In this document: positions 33,779 through 42,258 of the stretch, piece by piece
Position numbering within the stretch: the stretch's first letter is position 1
How the letters are laid out: each line of letters begins with the position of its first letter
NCBI GenBank assembly: GCA_947625655.1
Contig: CANQPD010000021.1
Span: 1-54,795, forward strand
Source: an uncultured Dysosmobacter sp.
GTDB lineage: Bacteria; Bacillota; Clostridia; Oscillospirales; Oscillospiraceae
Length of the DNA stretch: 54,795 bases
Direction: 5' to 3'
Program-made: the position numbers and the translations under genes
The notes under the pieces: generated by a model
What the model was told of the DNA's origin: nothing
Seen by the model: the letters and a program-made list of their open reading frames with translations, nothing else
The model's database searches: none

Positions 33779-34702
33779 TTATGCCAAAAAGCCCTTCAAA
33801 ATGCACTCTTCGGCTTCCTCCGGGGTCAGCCCCAGGGTCTCCAGCTTCAAAAGCTGGTCGCCGGCGATCTTGCCGATGGCCGCCTCGTGGACCAGCTGGG
33901 CTTCAGTGCAGTTGGCGGTGATGGCGGGAATGGACTTGATCTTCGCCTCGCCCATGATGATGGAGTCACACTGCACATGGCCGAAGCACTGGGCATTGCC
34001 CACCATCCGGGGATAGAACACCTGGCTGGAGCGGTCCTGCGCCACGGAGCGGGAGATGACCCGGCCCCTGGAGCCCTCGCCGTCCAGCACGATCTCCATG
34101 TCGCTCTCGGCCACCTGGTCGCCGTGGGTCAGCAGCCGCTCGGTGACGACGGCTTCGGCCCCCTTGCCGCAGACGATCCTGGTGCCGCGCTTGGTGGAGT
34201 CGATACCCCGGATCTGGGTGGTCTCCATCTGGATGGTGGCCCCCTCCTCCAGATACACCACGGTCTGGGGATTCATGATCCTGCCGCCTTTGCCGTCGCC
34301 CTGGCCATAGTGCTTCTCCGTGTACTTCACGTGGGAATTCCTGCCCACGTAAAAGGTGTGCACGCCGTCGTGGCGGCTGGTCTCGTCGCCGCAGTTGTGG
34401 ATGCCGCAGCCCGCCACAATGGTGACGTCGCAGTTCTCGCCGATGAAGAAGTCGTTATAGACCAGCTCCTGGATGCCGGGCTTGGTGATGATGACGGGGA
34501 TGTGGCAGGTCTCGCCCACGGTGCCGTCCTTGATGCGGATGTCGATGCCGGGCTTGTCCTCCTTGCCGGTGATCTGGATGTGCTCTGTGGACTGGCGGCC
34601 GTCGCAGCCGCTGTCCTTGCGGATGTTGAAGGCCCCCACGGGCTTGCCCAGCATGTCCGCGATCTTCTCCAGAAGCTCGCGGTCGATCTCGTTTTCCATC
34701 AT
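33779..34702 (-). CDS. sufB: SufB/SufD-family scaffold of a minimal Suf (SmsB-like) system
   Basis: A 307-aa SufBD-core protein for Fe-S cluster assembly. The beta-helix core is seen in GENCDVTIVAGCGIHNCGDE, TFYVGRNSHVKYTEKHYGQG and later repeats, and the C-terminal TEAQLVHEAAIGKIAGDQLL / LGLTPEEAEECILKGFL block is diagnostic. At about 300 aa it is much shorter than SufB (about 470), matching the two-gene SmsCB-type ancestral system. The start ATGA overlaps the sufC stop. No sufS, sufU or sufD gene lies here, so cysteine desulfurase must come from elsewhere. Confidence 0.92.
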   Translation of the reverse strand: MMENEIDRELLEKIADMLGKPVGAFNIRKDSGCDGRQSTEHIQITGKEDKPGIDIRIKDGTVGETCHIPVIITKPGIQELVYNDFFIGENCDVTIVAGCGIHNCGDETSRHDGVHTFYVGRNSHVKYTEKHYGQGDGKGGRIMNPQTVVYLEEGATIQMETTQIRGIDSTKRGTRIVCGKGAEAVVTERLLTHGDQVAESDMEIVLDGEGSRGRVISRSVAQDRSSQVFYPRMVGNAQCFGHVQCDSIIMGEAKIKSIPAITANCTEAQLVHEAAIGKIAGDQLLKLETLGLTPEEAEECILKGFLA

Positions 34703-35439
34703 TGCGCCTGCACCTCCTTGGTCAGTACGGGACAGCCTCCCAGGGTGTCCGCCAAAATCCGGGGCAGGATCTCGGACGCCGTGCCCCGGTGCCGGATGGC
34801 GCCGTCGCCCACCACGATGACCTCGTCCGCCAGGGAGATGATGCGCTCCTGGTGGGAAATGATGATCATGGTGGCGCTGCCGGCGGCGTGGATCTGCTCA
34901 AAGGTCTCCGTCAGCCGGGCGAAGCTCCACAGGTCGATGCCCGCCTCCGGCTCGTCGAAGATCATCAGCTCGGCGCCCCGGGCCAGGATAGAGGCGATCT
35001 CGATGCGCTTGACCTCGCCGCCGGAGAGGGACACATCCACCTCCCGGTCCAGATAGTCGTTGGCGCACAGGCCCACCCGGGTCAGATACTGGCAGCACTT
35101 GTCCTTGGACAGCTTCTGGTCGCCGGAAGCCAGGGTCAGCAGATCCCGGACCGTCAGGCCCTTGAAGCGGGGGGGCTGCTGAAAGCCGTAGCTGATGCCA
35201 AGCCTTGCCCGCTCGGTGATGCCCAGGTCGGTGATGTCCTGCCCGTTCCAGAGGATCTGGCCGGAGGTAGGCGTCACCAGACCCATGATGACCTTGGCCA
35301 GGGTGGTCTTGCCGCCGCCGTTGGGGCCGGTGAAGACCACCAGCCTGTGGTCGTCGATGGTGAGGGAGATATCGTTCAAAATGCCCAACTCCCCGTCGCC
35401 TTCCCGGACGGAGTAGCTGATATGCTTCAGTTCCAGCAT
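34699..35439 (-). CDS. sufC: Fe-S assembly ATPase SufC
   Basis: A 246-aa ABC ATPase, the energy subunit of the Suf scaffold. Walker A is GPNGGGKTT, the signature LSGGEVKRIEIAS, Walker B LMIFDEPEAGIDLWS and the H-loop ISHQERI. The E-P-E-A-G-I-D variant after Walker B is typical of SufC. It precedes and overlaps the sufB-like gene by four bases. Ribosome site AGGAGG. The upstream gap has a short dyad that could be an operator. Confidence 0.95.
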   Translation of the reverse strand: MLELKHISYSVREGDGELGILNDISLTIDDHRLVVFTGPNGGGKTTLAKVIMGLVTPTSGQILWNGQDITDLGITERARLGISYGFQQPPRFKGLTVRDLLTLASGDQKLSKDKCCQYLTRVGLCANDYLDREVDVSLSGGEVKRIEIASILARGAELMIFDEPEAGIDLWSFARLTETFEQIHAAGSATMIIISHQERIISLADEVIVVGDGAIRHRGTASEILPRILADTLGGCPVLTKEVQAQ

Positions 35440-35486
35440 GGAAAAGGAACCTCCTTTTGATGGCAGAATGCGAAAAATACCTGTAA

Positions 35487-35508
35487 TTTCTCTATTCTAA
35501 CAGAGAAA
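35487..35508. promoter_or_regulatory. 7-bp dyad upstream of sufC
   Basis: TTTCTCT, eight bases, AGAGAAA; on the minus strand the spacer contains TAGAAT, a plausible -10 box of the suf operon. A Fe-S-responsive repressor site is possible but unproven. Confidence 0.4.
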
Positions 35509-35572
35509 GCGCGAAAAAGCAACGCGGAGACGCGCTGTTTCGGGGATATTTTACCCCAAAAGGGGGGATCGC

Positions 35573-35594
35573 ACCTGTTGCCGCCGCAACAGGT
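35573..35594 (+). other. Hairpin in the leader of the ferritin-like gene
   Basis: ACCTGTTGC, loop CGCC, GCAACAGGT: a perfect 9-bp stem about 50 bases before the start codon. Role unknown. Confidence 0.45.
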
Positions 35595-35644
35595 ACAAAA
35601 ATTTCCGCCGCCGCATACACTGGGGAGAAAAGGAGGGAGCCCCA

Positions 35645-36283
35645 ATGGAGCAAACTGTACATACCCCGGAGACCTATGATTACCGCCAGTATGACCGCAT
35701 CTGGCAGCGGGTGGCCCCCACGCTGGAGCCCTACCCCAGCGCGGGGACCGGGACGGCTGCCGCGGTGCCCGCCATGGCGGAAACGCCGGCGGTCCCGGAC
35801 GCCCCGGCGTCTCCGGAGCCGCCGGCGGCCCAGCTCCCCGGCGCGGAGCTGAACCCCTGCTGCATGGGCAGCGCCGCGGCGGAGATGCTGGAGGTGCTGA
35901 CCGGCTTTATCGAAGAGGAGCTGTCGGACCGGCGCTATTTCCTGGCCCTGGCCCGGCAGTCGCCATCCTGGGCGCGCCAGCGCCTGCGGGAGATGGCCGA
36001 CGACGAGGGCCTTCACGCCCGGCGGCTGATGGCGGCCCACTATCTCATCACCGGGGAGTGCTACCGCCCGGCCGTCAGCACGGAGCGGATCTACACCGGG
36101 CGCTGGTGCGCGGCGCTGCGGGAGCGGTATCACGCCGAGGCCTGCGGCGGGCTGAATTACGCCCGAGCGGCGGACGGCACCACGGACGTCTGCCTGGCCG
36201 GGCTGCTGAACGGCCTGAGCGGCGATGAATACCGCCACGCCGAGGAGCTGATGCGGATGCTGGAGCGGAGCCTGCGGGGATAA
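35645..36283 (+). CDS. Ferritin-like domain protein
   Basis: A 212-aa protein. The first 65 residues are a Pro/Ala-rich linker; residues about 75-210 form a four-helix ferritin-like domain with EVLTGFIEEELSDRRYF, ADDEGLHARRL, RYHAEACGGLNYAR and SGDEYRHAEELM, where the E-x-x-H pairs could hold a di-metal site. It resembles coat- or rubrerythrin-type ferritin-like proteins of spore formers. The ATG follows GGAGGGAGCCCC. It is divergent from the Fe-S assembly operon, which fits iron or oxidative stress handling, though a spore role is an alternative. Confidence 0.75.
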   Translation: MEQTVHTPETYDYRQYDRIWQRVAPTLEPYPSAGTGTAAAVPAMAETPAVPDAPASPEPPAAQLPGAELNPCCMGSAAAEMLEVLTGFIEEELSDRRYFLALARQSPSWARQRLREMADDEGLHARRLMAAHYLITGECYRPAVSTERIYTGRWCAALRERYHAEACGGLNYARAADGTTDVCLAGLLNGLSGDEYRHAEELMRMLERSLRG

Positions 36284-36363
36284 GTTTTTCGTTGCGTCCG
36301 GCGGCGGGGTGTGGTATGATTGTAAAAAATCCCATGCGATGTGTGCGGGGACAGGAGGCAATC

Positions 36364-36963
36364 ATGAACAAGGTCATTACCATCAGCCGGGAATACGGCG
36401 CCGGCGGCCATGCCATCGGCAAGCGGGTGGCCCAGGAGCTGGGCGTTGAGATCTATGACAAGGACATCGTCCGGGAGACGGTGAAGGCCAGCGGCTATGA
36501 GGCGGAGCTGGTGGAGCGGGAGGGGGAGGACGTCTCCAAGACCGGCTCCTTCATCAAGAGCATCTGTGCCGGCAGCGCTTTCTATCCCAACACCCAGGAC
36601 GCCATCCACGACGTGCAGCAGGCGGTGATCCTGCAGTTTGCCCAGGCGGGCCCCTGCGTGATTCTGGGCCGCTGCGCCGACGAGATCCTGCGGGCCACGG
36701 ATATCAAGGCGCTGAACGTCTTCGTCTATGCCGACGAGCTGCATCGGGCGGTGCGGGTCAGGGAATTGACCGGCGTCACCGATCCGGCGGAGCTGCAGAA
36801 GATGCTGGCCAAAAAGGACGCCAGCCGCCGCGCCTATTATACCCACTACACCGGCAAGCGGTGGGGGGACTGCCATAACTACGACCTGTCGCTGGACAGC
36901 GGCGCCCTGGGCGTCGATCTGTGCGTCAAGCTTATCGTGGACGCCGCCCGCTCCGGCGAGTAA
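36364..36963 (+). CDS. Cytidylate kinase-like family protein
   Basis: A 199-aa nucleotide-binding protein of the Cytidylate_kin2 family. It begins VITISREYGAGGHAIGKRVA, the Walker A-like loop of this family, followed by LGVEIYDKDIVRETVKASGY and CVILGRCADEIL. Members are small P-loop kinases of unproven substrate, distinct from Cmk. ATG 36364 is preceded by ACAGGAGG; the in-frame ATG at 36292 lacks one. The stop is followed by a family C repeat element. Confidence 0.88.
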   Translation: MNKVITISREYGAGGHAIGKRVAQELGVEIYDKDIVRETVKASGYEAELVEREGEDVSKTGSFIKSICAGSAFYPNTQDAIHDVQQAVILQFAQAGPCVILGRCADEILRATDIKALNVFVYADELHRAVRVRELTGVTDPAELQKMLAKKDASRRAYYTHYTGKRWGDCHNYDLSLDSGALGVDLCVKLIVDAARSGE

Positions 36964-36972
36964 ATCGGCCAT

Positions 36973-37145
36973 CAGGCTGTCGAAAAAGTCCGGCGGACTT
37001 TTTCGGCAGCCTGAACAATGCCTCGCTTTTTTGCCTGCTTCGCAGCCCAAAAAGCTGCCGCTTCGCGGCGTAAACGCCTGCTGCCGCAGGCTTTTTGCAG
37101 GCATTCGATTCAACACGAAGGGGCTCCCGCCCCCTCGTACTCCCC
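36973..37145 (+). repeat. Family C structured repeat, copy C1
   Basis: Begins with a 20-bp hairpin (36973-37013, with GAAAAAGTC/GACTTTTTC at its heart), then a conserved stretch (CTTTTTTGCCTGCTTCGCA; AAAAAGCTGCCGCTTCGCGG; CCTGCTGCCGCAGGCTTTTT) and a last hairpin ACGAAGGGG/CCCCCTCGT. The copy at 48986-49150 is on the other strand with the first hairpin fully different yet still paired. It fills most of the 318-base gap; the rest holds a terminator and promoter. Confidence 0.75.
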
Positions 37146-37196
37146 TCTGTAAAACGGAGCGCATTTCTCACCAAAATGTTTTTTTCGACAAGCTGG

Positions 37197-37224
37197 GGCC
37201 GGGGGAAAATCCCCCGGCCTTTTT
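37197..37224 (+). terminator. Terminator before the DUF2461 gene
   Basis: GGCCGGGGG, loop AAAAT, CCCCCGGCC, TTTTT. Confidence 0.88.
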
Positions 37225-37249
37225 ACACGCCCTCCGGGCTTGACGGCTG

Positions 37250-37258
37250 TGCTATAAT
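37250..37258 (+). promoter_or_regulatory. Extended -10 promoter of the DUF2461 gene
   Basis: TGCTATAAT, an extended -10 with no good -35 at the right distance, 24 bases before the start codon. Confidence 0.55.
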
Positions 37259-37281
37259 GGATTCAAAAAACGGAGGGGACC

Positions 37282-37962
37282 ATGTTTACCGGATTTACCG
37301 ACGAGACCGTGGATTTCATGTGGGGCATCCGCTTCAACAATGAGCGGAAGTGGTTCGAGGCCCACAAGGAGACCTACGTTACCCGGTTCTATGAGCCGAT
37401 GAAAGAGCTGGGTGACGAGATCTACGCATTCATTCAGGAAAAGCGGCCGGACTACGGCCTGATCCGCAAGGTGACCCGCATTTACCGGGACGCCCGGCGG
37501 CTCCACGGCCGGGGGCCGTATAAGGAGAGCCTGTGGTTTTCCGTGGAGCAGCCGGCGGAGCAGTGGACGGCCAAGCCCACCTTCTGGTTTGAGCTGATGC
37601 CGGAGGGCTGGACCTACGGCATGGGCTACTACATGCCCAAGCCCGCCACCATGGCCAAGCTCCGGGCCCGTATCGGCCGGGACCCCAAAACCATGGAAAA
37701 GCTGACCCGGGGGCTGGCCGGACAGACGGAATTCGCCCTGGAGACCCAGGACTACAAAAAGCCCCGGGGCCAGGCCCCCTCCGACATTCTGAAGCCCTGG
37801 TATCAGATGAAGTCCTTCTCCGTCTGCCACGAGGACAAGCTGACGGAGGAGCTGTTCTCCCGGGACATCGTGGACCGGCTGAAGCGGGGGTATGAATTTT
37901 TGCTGCCCTGGTACGATTATTTTGTCACCCTGGACGGAGACCCCGAGCCCGGGGAAGTTTGA
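37282..37962 (+). CDS. DUF2461 domain-containing protein
   Basis: A 226-aa protein of the DUF2461 family, starting FTGFTDETVDFMWGIRFNNE with the conserved RKVTRIYRDARRLHGRGPYK block and the WFELMPEGWTYGMGYYMP segment. Soluble, no membrane segment. Function of the family is unknown to me. ATG 37282 has CGGAGGGG before it. The HD gene follows after 17 bases and probably shares the transcript. Confidence 0.92.
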   Translation: MFTGFTDETVDFMWGIRFNNERKWFEAHKETYVTRFYEPMKELGDEIYAFIQEKRPDYGLIRKVTRIYRDARRLHGRGPYKESLWFSVEQPAEQWTAKPTFWFELMPEGWTYGMGYYMPKPATMAKLRARIGRDPKTMEKLTRGLAGQTEFALETQDYKKPRGQAPSDILKPWYQMKSFSVCHEDKLTEELFSRDIVDRLKRGYEFLLPWYDYFVTLDGDPEPGEV

Positions 37963-37979
37963 TAAAGGAGAGAAGCATC

Positions 37980-38561
37980 ATGAATTGCCCTGAGAGAGAG
38001 GCGGCCCTGGGGCTGCTGAAAAAGTACAACAGCGAGCCCTTTCACATCCAGCACGCCCTGACGGTGGAGGGGACCATGCGCTGGTACGCAAACGAGCTGG
38101 GCCACGGCGAGGACGCGGACTTCTGGGCCACCGTGGGCCTGCTCCACGACGTGGATTTTGAGAAGTGGCCGGAGGAGCACTGCAAAAAAGCGCCGGAGCT
38201 GCTGGCGGAGATCGGCTGCAGCGACGAATTTGTCCACGCCGTCTGCAGCCACGGCTACGGCATCTGCTGCGACGTGGAGCCCACCCATGAGATGGAGAAG
38301 GTGCTCTTCGCGGCGGACGAGCTGACGGGCCTCATCGGCGCGGCGGCCCGGATGCGTCCCAGCAAGAGCTGCCAGGACATGGAGGTCAGCTCCCTGAAAA
38401 AGAAGTTCAAGGACAAGAAGTTCGCCGCCGGCTGCTCCCGGGACGTCATCAAGGAGGGCGCGGAGCGCCTGGGCTGGACGCTGGAGGAGCTGATGGAGAA
38501 GACCATCCTGGCCATGCGGAGCTGTGAGGAGAGCGTCAACGCCGCCATGGCGGCGCTGTAA
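37980..38561 (+). CDS. HD domain phosphohydrolase-like protein
   Basis: A 193-aa HD-domain protein. FHIQHALTVEGTMRWYANEL gives the first His, GLLHDVDFEKWPEEHC the HD pair, and VCSHGYGICCDVEPTHEMEK with AADELTGLIGAAARM the remaining metal ligands. Substrate unknown; the family acts on nucleotides or phosphoesters. ATG 37980 has AAAGGAG upstream; ATG 37959 is in frame but overlaps the upstream stop. Confidence 0.9.
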   Translation: MNCPEREAALGLLKKYNSEPFHIQHALTVEGTMRWYANELGHGEDADFWATVGLLHDVDFEKWPEEHCKKAPELLAEIGCSDEFVHAVCSHGYGICCDVEPTHEMEKVLFAADELTGLIGAAARMRPSKSCQDMEVSSLKKKFKDKKFAAGCSRDVIKEGAERLGWTLEELMEKTILAMRSCEESVNAAMAAL

Positions 38562-38577
38562 TGGAAAGATCCGAAAA

Positions 38578-38609
38578 AGAAGTGCCGGGGGATCCCCCCG
38601 GCACTTCTC
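38578..38609. terminator. Bidirectional terminator
   Basis: AGAAGTGCCGGGG, GAT-type loop, CCCCGGCACTTCT, between the HD gene and the convergent DUF3021-like gene. Confidence 0.85.
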
Positions 38610-38616
38610 TCGCTTA

Positions 38617-39048
38617 TCACGTTTGCTGGAACTGCCGCAGGTTCTCGTTCAGCGCCCGGGTATCCCGCCAGCAGGCCACCTGCTCGCCGAACCAGATGCC
38701 CCACAGGACGAATTCCAACAGGGCGATCAGCAGAACATCCCCCCACAGCGGCACCCCCGGAAACCAGCCGAACACCAGCGCGGCGCCGATGTACAGCACA
38801 TTGGCGCCCAAGGCCCAGACGGCCAGCCTTTTTTTGGACGCCCACTGTCCCGCTGGCAGCACGGCATACTGGAACATGGCAAAGACAAAGCTGACCAGCA
38901 GCATTTCCAGCAGCACCCACACGCCCACGGCATAGCGGCCCTGCAGCGCCTCCGCAATGGCCTGAAACGCCACGATGGCGGCGGTGTAGATGCCCATATA
39001 GAGCTTAACCTCCATGCCCCAGGAGTAAAAACGCAGAAATTCCCTCAT
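38617..39048 (-). CDS. DUF3021-like membrane protein
   Basis: A 143-aa protein with four hydrophobic helices (GIYTAAIVAFQAIAEAL, VWVLLEMLLVSFVFAMFQY, LAVWALGANVLYIGAALVF, VLLIALLEFVLWGIWF) and a short cytoplasmic tail. This layout and its position directly after a LytTR gene match the DUF3021 partner of LytTR regulators, which is thought to hold the regulator inactive at the membrane. The start at 39048 has AAAGGAGG; the ATG at 39078 lacks a site. Confidence 0.85.
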   Translation of the reverse strand: MREFLRFYSWGMEVKLYMGIYTAAIVAFQAIAEALQGRYAVGVWVLLEMLLVSFVFAMFQYAVLPAGQWASKKRLAVWALGANVLYIGAALVFGWFPGVPLWGDVLLIALLEFVLWGIWFGEQVACWRDTRALNENLRQFQQT

Positions 39049-39074
39049 AAAAAACCTCCTTTGCCCATTGCGGC

Positions 39075-39512
39075 TCACATCCCCAGCCGCGCCCGCAGCA
39101 GCGGCCCGTAACGGCGGGAGATCACGACCTTTTCCCCATTGCGCATCGTGGCCTCGATGCGGCTTCCGGGGCAGCTCTTCAGCTGCCGGATACCGTGGAG
39201 ATTCACCACCATAGACCGGCTGATGCGGCAGAAGCCCAGGGGCTCATAGCGGGCCTCCAGCTCCGACAGGCTCAGGGCGGTGGGCCAGACGGCTTCCGCG
39301 CAGTACAGCCATGTCCGCTCATCCACGGATTCGGCATACAGCACCTCACCGGGCTGGAGGAGAACCATTTCACGGTCCTCCGTCCAGGCGCAGAGGGTCT
39401 GAAGCCCGGATTTCAGGAGCGAGAGAATATGGAGCATCTCTTCATCCAGCTCCCGGCAGCGCAAAACGACCTCATTTTCCGGCGCATCGGTGTGTTCCAC
39501 TGTGATCTTCAT
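39075..39512 (-). CDS. LytTR DNA-binding domain regulator
   Basis: A 145-aa transcription factor. Residues 1-45 are helical; residues 50-145 form a LytTR domain (VLYAESVDERTWLYCAE, LEARYEPLGFCRISRSMVVNL, the conserved F-x-R-x-H-x-S type strand here FCRISRSMVVN, and VISRRYGPLLRARLG). No receiver domain is present, so it is not a classic response regulator. The start at 39512 has AAGGAGGG. It forms a LytTR-DUF3021 pair that in relatives autoregulates and controls transporters or bacteriocin-type loci. Confidence 0.9.
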   Translation of the reverse strand: MKITVEHTDAPENEVVLRCRELDEEMLHILSLLKSGLQTLCAWTEDREMVLLQPGEVLYAESVDERTWLYCAEAVWPTALSLSELEARYEPLGFCRISRSMVVNLHGIRQLKSCPGSRIEATMRNGEKVVISRRYGPLLRARLGM

Positions 39513-40119
39513 GATTCCCTCCTTGGTCAGCTGACAATTTAAGCATAGCCGGTAAGCGGAGAAAAAACAAGGGCCGTACCGCCGGAATGCGTTTTTTGGG
39601 GGCCAGCGTGCAGCAAAGCCCGCCCCAGTGCACGCACCCAACGCGGGATCACAGCCCACGCAGCGGCGGGCCGGGTCGTTGCGCCCTACGGAGGATCGTA
39701 TCACACCAGCGTGAAATCATAACCTGCGGAGCGGCAGCGGGGCTGTTGATGAAACCCTTCCAACAAGTACCCACAAGTCTGCACCCAATGTTCCAAATTG
39801 CGGCTTGAACGTCCTGCCGAGCGCCGGCGCATAGCGCACCTGGATGAAGCCTGACAAATTTATGCCGATCCCGATTCGCACGGCTCCCGCGTTTAGGCCA
39901 GAAATTTTCCCGTGCGGGAAAATTTCTGGCCGCAAAGCGCCTTTTCTTTTGGACCGTGCACGGCCCATTTTCTTTTCGGCGCAACCGAAAAGAAAATGGG
40001 GGGGTGCAAATGCCCAACGCCGCGCTGCAGCGTAAACTCGCCCCCGCCCACCAGGGAGGAAACAAAAAACAAGGCCCGGACCTTCCGGCCCGGACCCTGT
40101 GCATGGTGCATGATCCCAA
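39513..40119. other. 607-bp intergenic region without a convincing gene
   Basis: Short reading frames are present on both strands but have no ribosome sites and run through the hairpins. The left half (39600-39800) carries GC-rich spacer with a segment reading GTAGGGCGCAACGACCCGG on the minus strand, a style seen in dispersed clostridial repeats. The right half holds two long perfect hairpins listed separately. A small RNA cannot be excluded. Confidence 0.6.
39896..40000. repeat. Two adjacent perfect long hairpins
   Basis: First hairpin: GGCCAGAAATTTTCCCG (39896-39912), TG, and its exact complement (39915-39931). Second hairpin: CCCATTTTCTTTTCGG (39964-39979), loop CGCAA, and its complement (39985-40000). 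Stems of 17 and 16 bp without mismatch in a region with no gene are unusual. Confidence 0.85.
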
Positions 40120-41814
40120 TTATTCCATGGAAATAATATAGTAGTAAACAGGCTGCCCGCCGGAGAGGATCGCCACCTCCGCGTCGGGACAGGCGCTCTC
40201 AAACACCTGGCCGGCCCGCTGGGCGTCCTCCTCGGACACATCCTCGCCGAAGTACAGGGAGATGAAGCTGGCCTCCTTCTCCACGGCCTCCGCCGCCAGC
40301 CTGTTCAGCAGGGCGTCCAGGTCGCTGTCGGTGCCGAAGAGCTTCCCCTCCTCCAGGGCCAGATAGTCGCCCTCCTTGATGTCGAAGCCGTCGAAATCGG
40401 AATCCCGGGCGGCGTAGGTGATCTGGGCGGTGGTGACGGTGGGCAGGGCCTCCGTCATGGCCTGGGTGATGGCCTCCGCGTCGGGGGCCTCAAAGTCCAC
40501 GTTCATCATGGCGGTGATGCCCTGGGGCACGGTCTTGGTGGGGATGACCACCACGGTTTTCTCTGTCAGCGCATCGCACTGCTGGGCGGCCATGATGATG
40601 TTGCCGTTGTTGGGCAGGATAAACACCGTCTCGGCGGGGATCTTGTCCACGCCCTCCAGAATGCTCTCGGTGGAGGGGTTCATGGTCTGGCCGCCGGACA
40701 CCACGCCGTCGGCCCCCAGGTCGCGGAACACCGCCGCCAGACCCTCGCCGGCGCACACCGCCAAAAAGCCGTATTTCTTCTCCGGCGCGGCCACTACATG
40801 ACCGGACGCCTCCGCCGTCTCACCCCGCTCCAGCTCCTCCTCCACGGCGTCCAGGTCGTCGGTGCTCTGGGCCTGCCGGCCGGCGGCCAGGTCCTCGGCC
40901 TGGGTGCGCATGTTCTCGATCTTCGCCAGCTCCAGCGTGCCGTACTTCTGGGCCTCCGTCAGGGCGGCGCCGGGGATGTCGGTGTGGACGTGGACCTTGA
41001 AGGCCTCGTCGTCCTCGCCGATGACCAGGCTGTCGCCGATGCTGCTGAGGTACGCCCGGAAGGGCTCCAGCGGCTTGTTCACCGTCTTGCGGACGATAAA
41101 CACGGTGTCGAAGGTAAAGGTGATATCCTCCTCGCCCAGGGCGGCGAAATCGGCCTTCTCCTGGGCCTTGGCGTCCTCGGCGGTCTCCGGCATGGGCTCG
41201 CCCCGCATCTCCGCCAGCATGCCCTCCAGGATGAGGAGGTAGCCCTTGCCGCCGGCGTCCACAACGCCGGCCTTTTTCAAAACGGGGTTCATGTCGGTGG
41301 TCTGGGCCAGGGCGTCATAGCCCTCCTTCAGCGCCTCCTCCAGCACCACCTCCAGATCGGTGACGCCCTCGGCGGCCACCTCGGCGGCGCGCTTGGCGGC
41401 CAGACGGGAGACGGTCAAAACCGTGCCCTCGGCGGGCTTCATCACGGCCTTGTAGGCGGAGGAGACGCCCTCCTGCATGGCGGCGGCGAAGTCGGCGGCA
41501 TTGGCGCTCTCCTTGCCCTTCAGGCTCTTGGACAGCCCACGGAACAGCAGGGAGAGGATGACGCCGGAGTTGCCCCGGGCGCCCCGCAGCAGGGCGGAGG
41601 CGGTGAGATCGGCGGCCTTGGTCACGGTGGCGGGAGCGGCCTTGCGCAGCTCCATCACGGCGGCGCCGATGGTCATGGACATGTTGGTGCCGGTGTCCCC
41701 GTCGGGGACGGGAAACACGTTCAGGTCGTTGATGGCCTGCTTCTGGGCGGTGATGGCGGCGGCGCCGTGCAGGATCATCTGCTTGAACAGGGCGCCGGTG
41801 ATCAGTTCGTTCAT
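40120..41814 (-). CDS. fakA: Fatty acid kinase catalytic subunit FakA (DAK2 domain)
   Basis: A 564-aa YloV/FakA protein that phosphorylates exogenous fatty acids held by a FakB (DegV) carrier so that they can enter phospholipid synthesis. The N-terminal DAK2 domain shows NVFPVPDGDTGTNMSMT and LRGARGNSGVILSLLFRG; the C-terminal half has the VHVHTDIPGAAL segment and the NNGNIIMAAQQ region. It lies 16 bases after the Asp23 gene, the conserved Firmicutes order. No FakB gene is nearby. Confidence 0.95.
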   Translation of the reverse strand: MNELITGALFKQMILHGAAAITAQKQAINDLNVFPVPDGDTGTNMSMTIGAAVMELRKAAPATVTKAADLTASALLRGARGNSGVILSLLFRGLSKSLKGKESANAADFAAAMQEGVSSAYKAVMKPAEGTVLTVSRLAAKRAAEVAAEGVTDLEVVLEEALKEGYDALAQTTDMNPVLKKAGVVDAGGKGYLLILEGMLAEMRGEPMPETAEDAKAQEKADFAALGEEDITFTFDTVFIVRKTVNKPLEPFRAYLSSIGDSLVIGEDDEAFKVHVHTDIPGAALTEAQKYGTLELAKIENMRTQAEDLAAGRQAQSTDDLDAVEEELERGETAEASGHVVAAPEKKYGFLAVCAGEGLAAVFRDLGADGVVSGGQTMNPSTESILEGVDKIPAETVFILPNNGNIIMAAQQCDALTEKTVVVIPTKTVPQGITAMMNVDFEAPDAEAITQAMTEALPTVTTAQITYAARDSDFDGFDIKEGDYLALEEGKLFGTDSDLDALLNRLAAEAVEKEASFISLYFGEDVSEEDAQRAGQVFESACPDAEVAILSGGQPVYYYIISME

Positions 41815-41830
41815 TCCTTCTGTTCCTCCC

Positions 41831-42181
41831 TCACAGGGTCATGGAGTCGACGCACACGTCCACGGCTTTGACGGCCACGCCGGTATTTTTCGTCACCACA
41901 TAGCGCACCTCATTCATGATGGAGCGGCACACCGCGGGGATGTTGACGCCGTTTTCCACGATGATGTGGAGCTCGATGGAGATGGAGTTGTCGTCGTGAT
42001 ATGTGATGCTGACGCCCTTGCTCATGGCCTCCCGGCGCAGCAGGTGGACCAGTCCGTCGGTCATGGAGCGGTAGGCCATGCCCTTGACGCCGAAGCAGTT
42101 GGTGGCGGCCATGCCGGTGATGTTGGAAAACACGGCGCTGCTGACGGAGATCTCACCCTGATCAGACTTGAATTGAATCAT
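41831..42181 (-). CDS. Asp23/Gls24 family protein (YloU-like)
   Basis: A 116-aa envelope stress response family protein (ISVSSAVFSNITGMAATNCFGVKG, with DNSISIELHIIVENGVNIP and AVDVCVDSM). In Firmicutes the gene precedes fakA, as here. Start codon preceded by AAAGAGAGG. Its role near the membrane or in envelope stress is known in Staphylococcus for Asp23, less clear for YloU. Confidence 0.93.
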   Translation of the reverse strand: MIQFKSDQGEISVSSAVFSNITGMAATNCFGVKGMAYRSMTDGLVHLLRREAMSKGVSITYHDDNSISIELHIIVENGVNIPAVCRSIMNEVRYVVTKNTGVAVKAVDVCVDSMTL

Positions 42182-42258
42182 GAGAACGTCCTCTCTTTCC
42201 TGGTAGTGAAAGAAGGCGGCAGAGCCGCGCTTCCTGATGTCCGTATTTTTAGAGTTTT

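Noticed and set aside
39717..40241. Minus-strand frame of 174 codons in the gap beside fakA
   Set aside because: It passes through both perfect hairpins and into fakA, lacks a ribosome site and has no recognisable domain.
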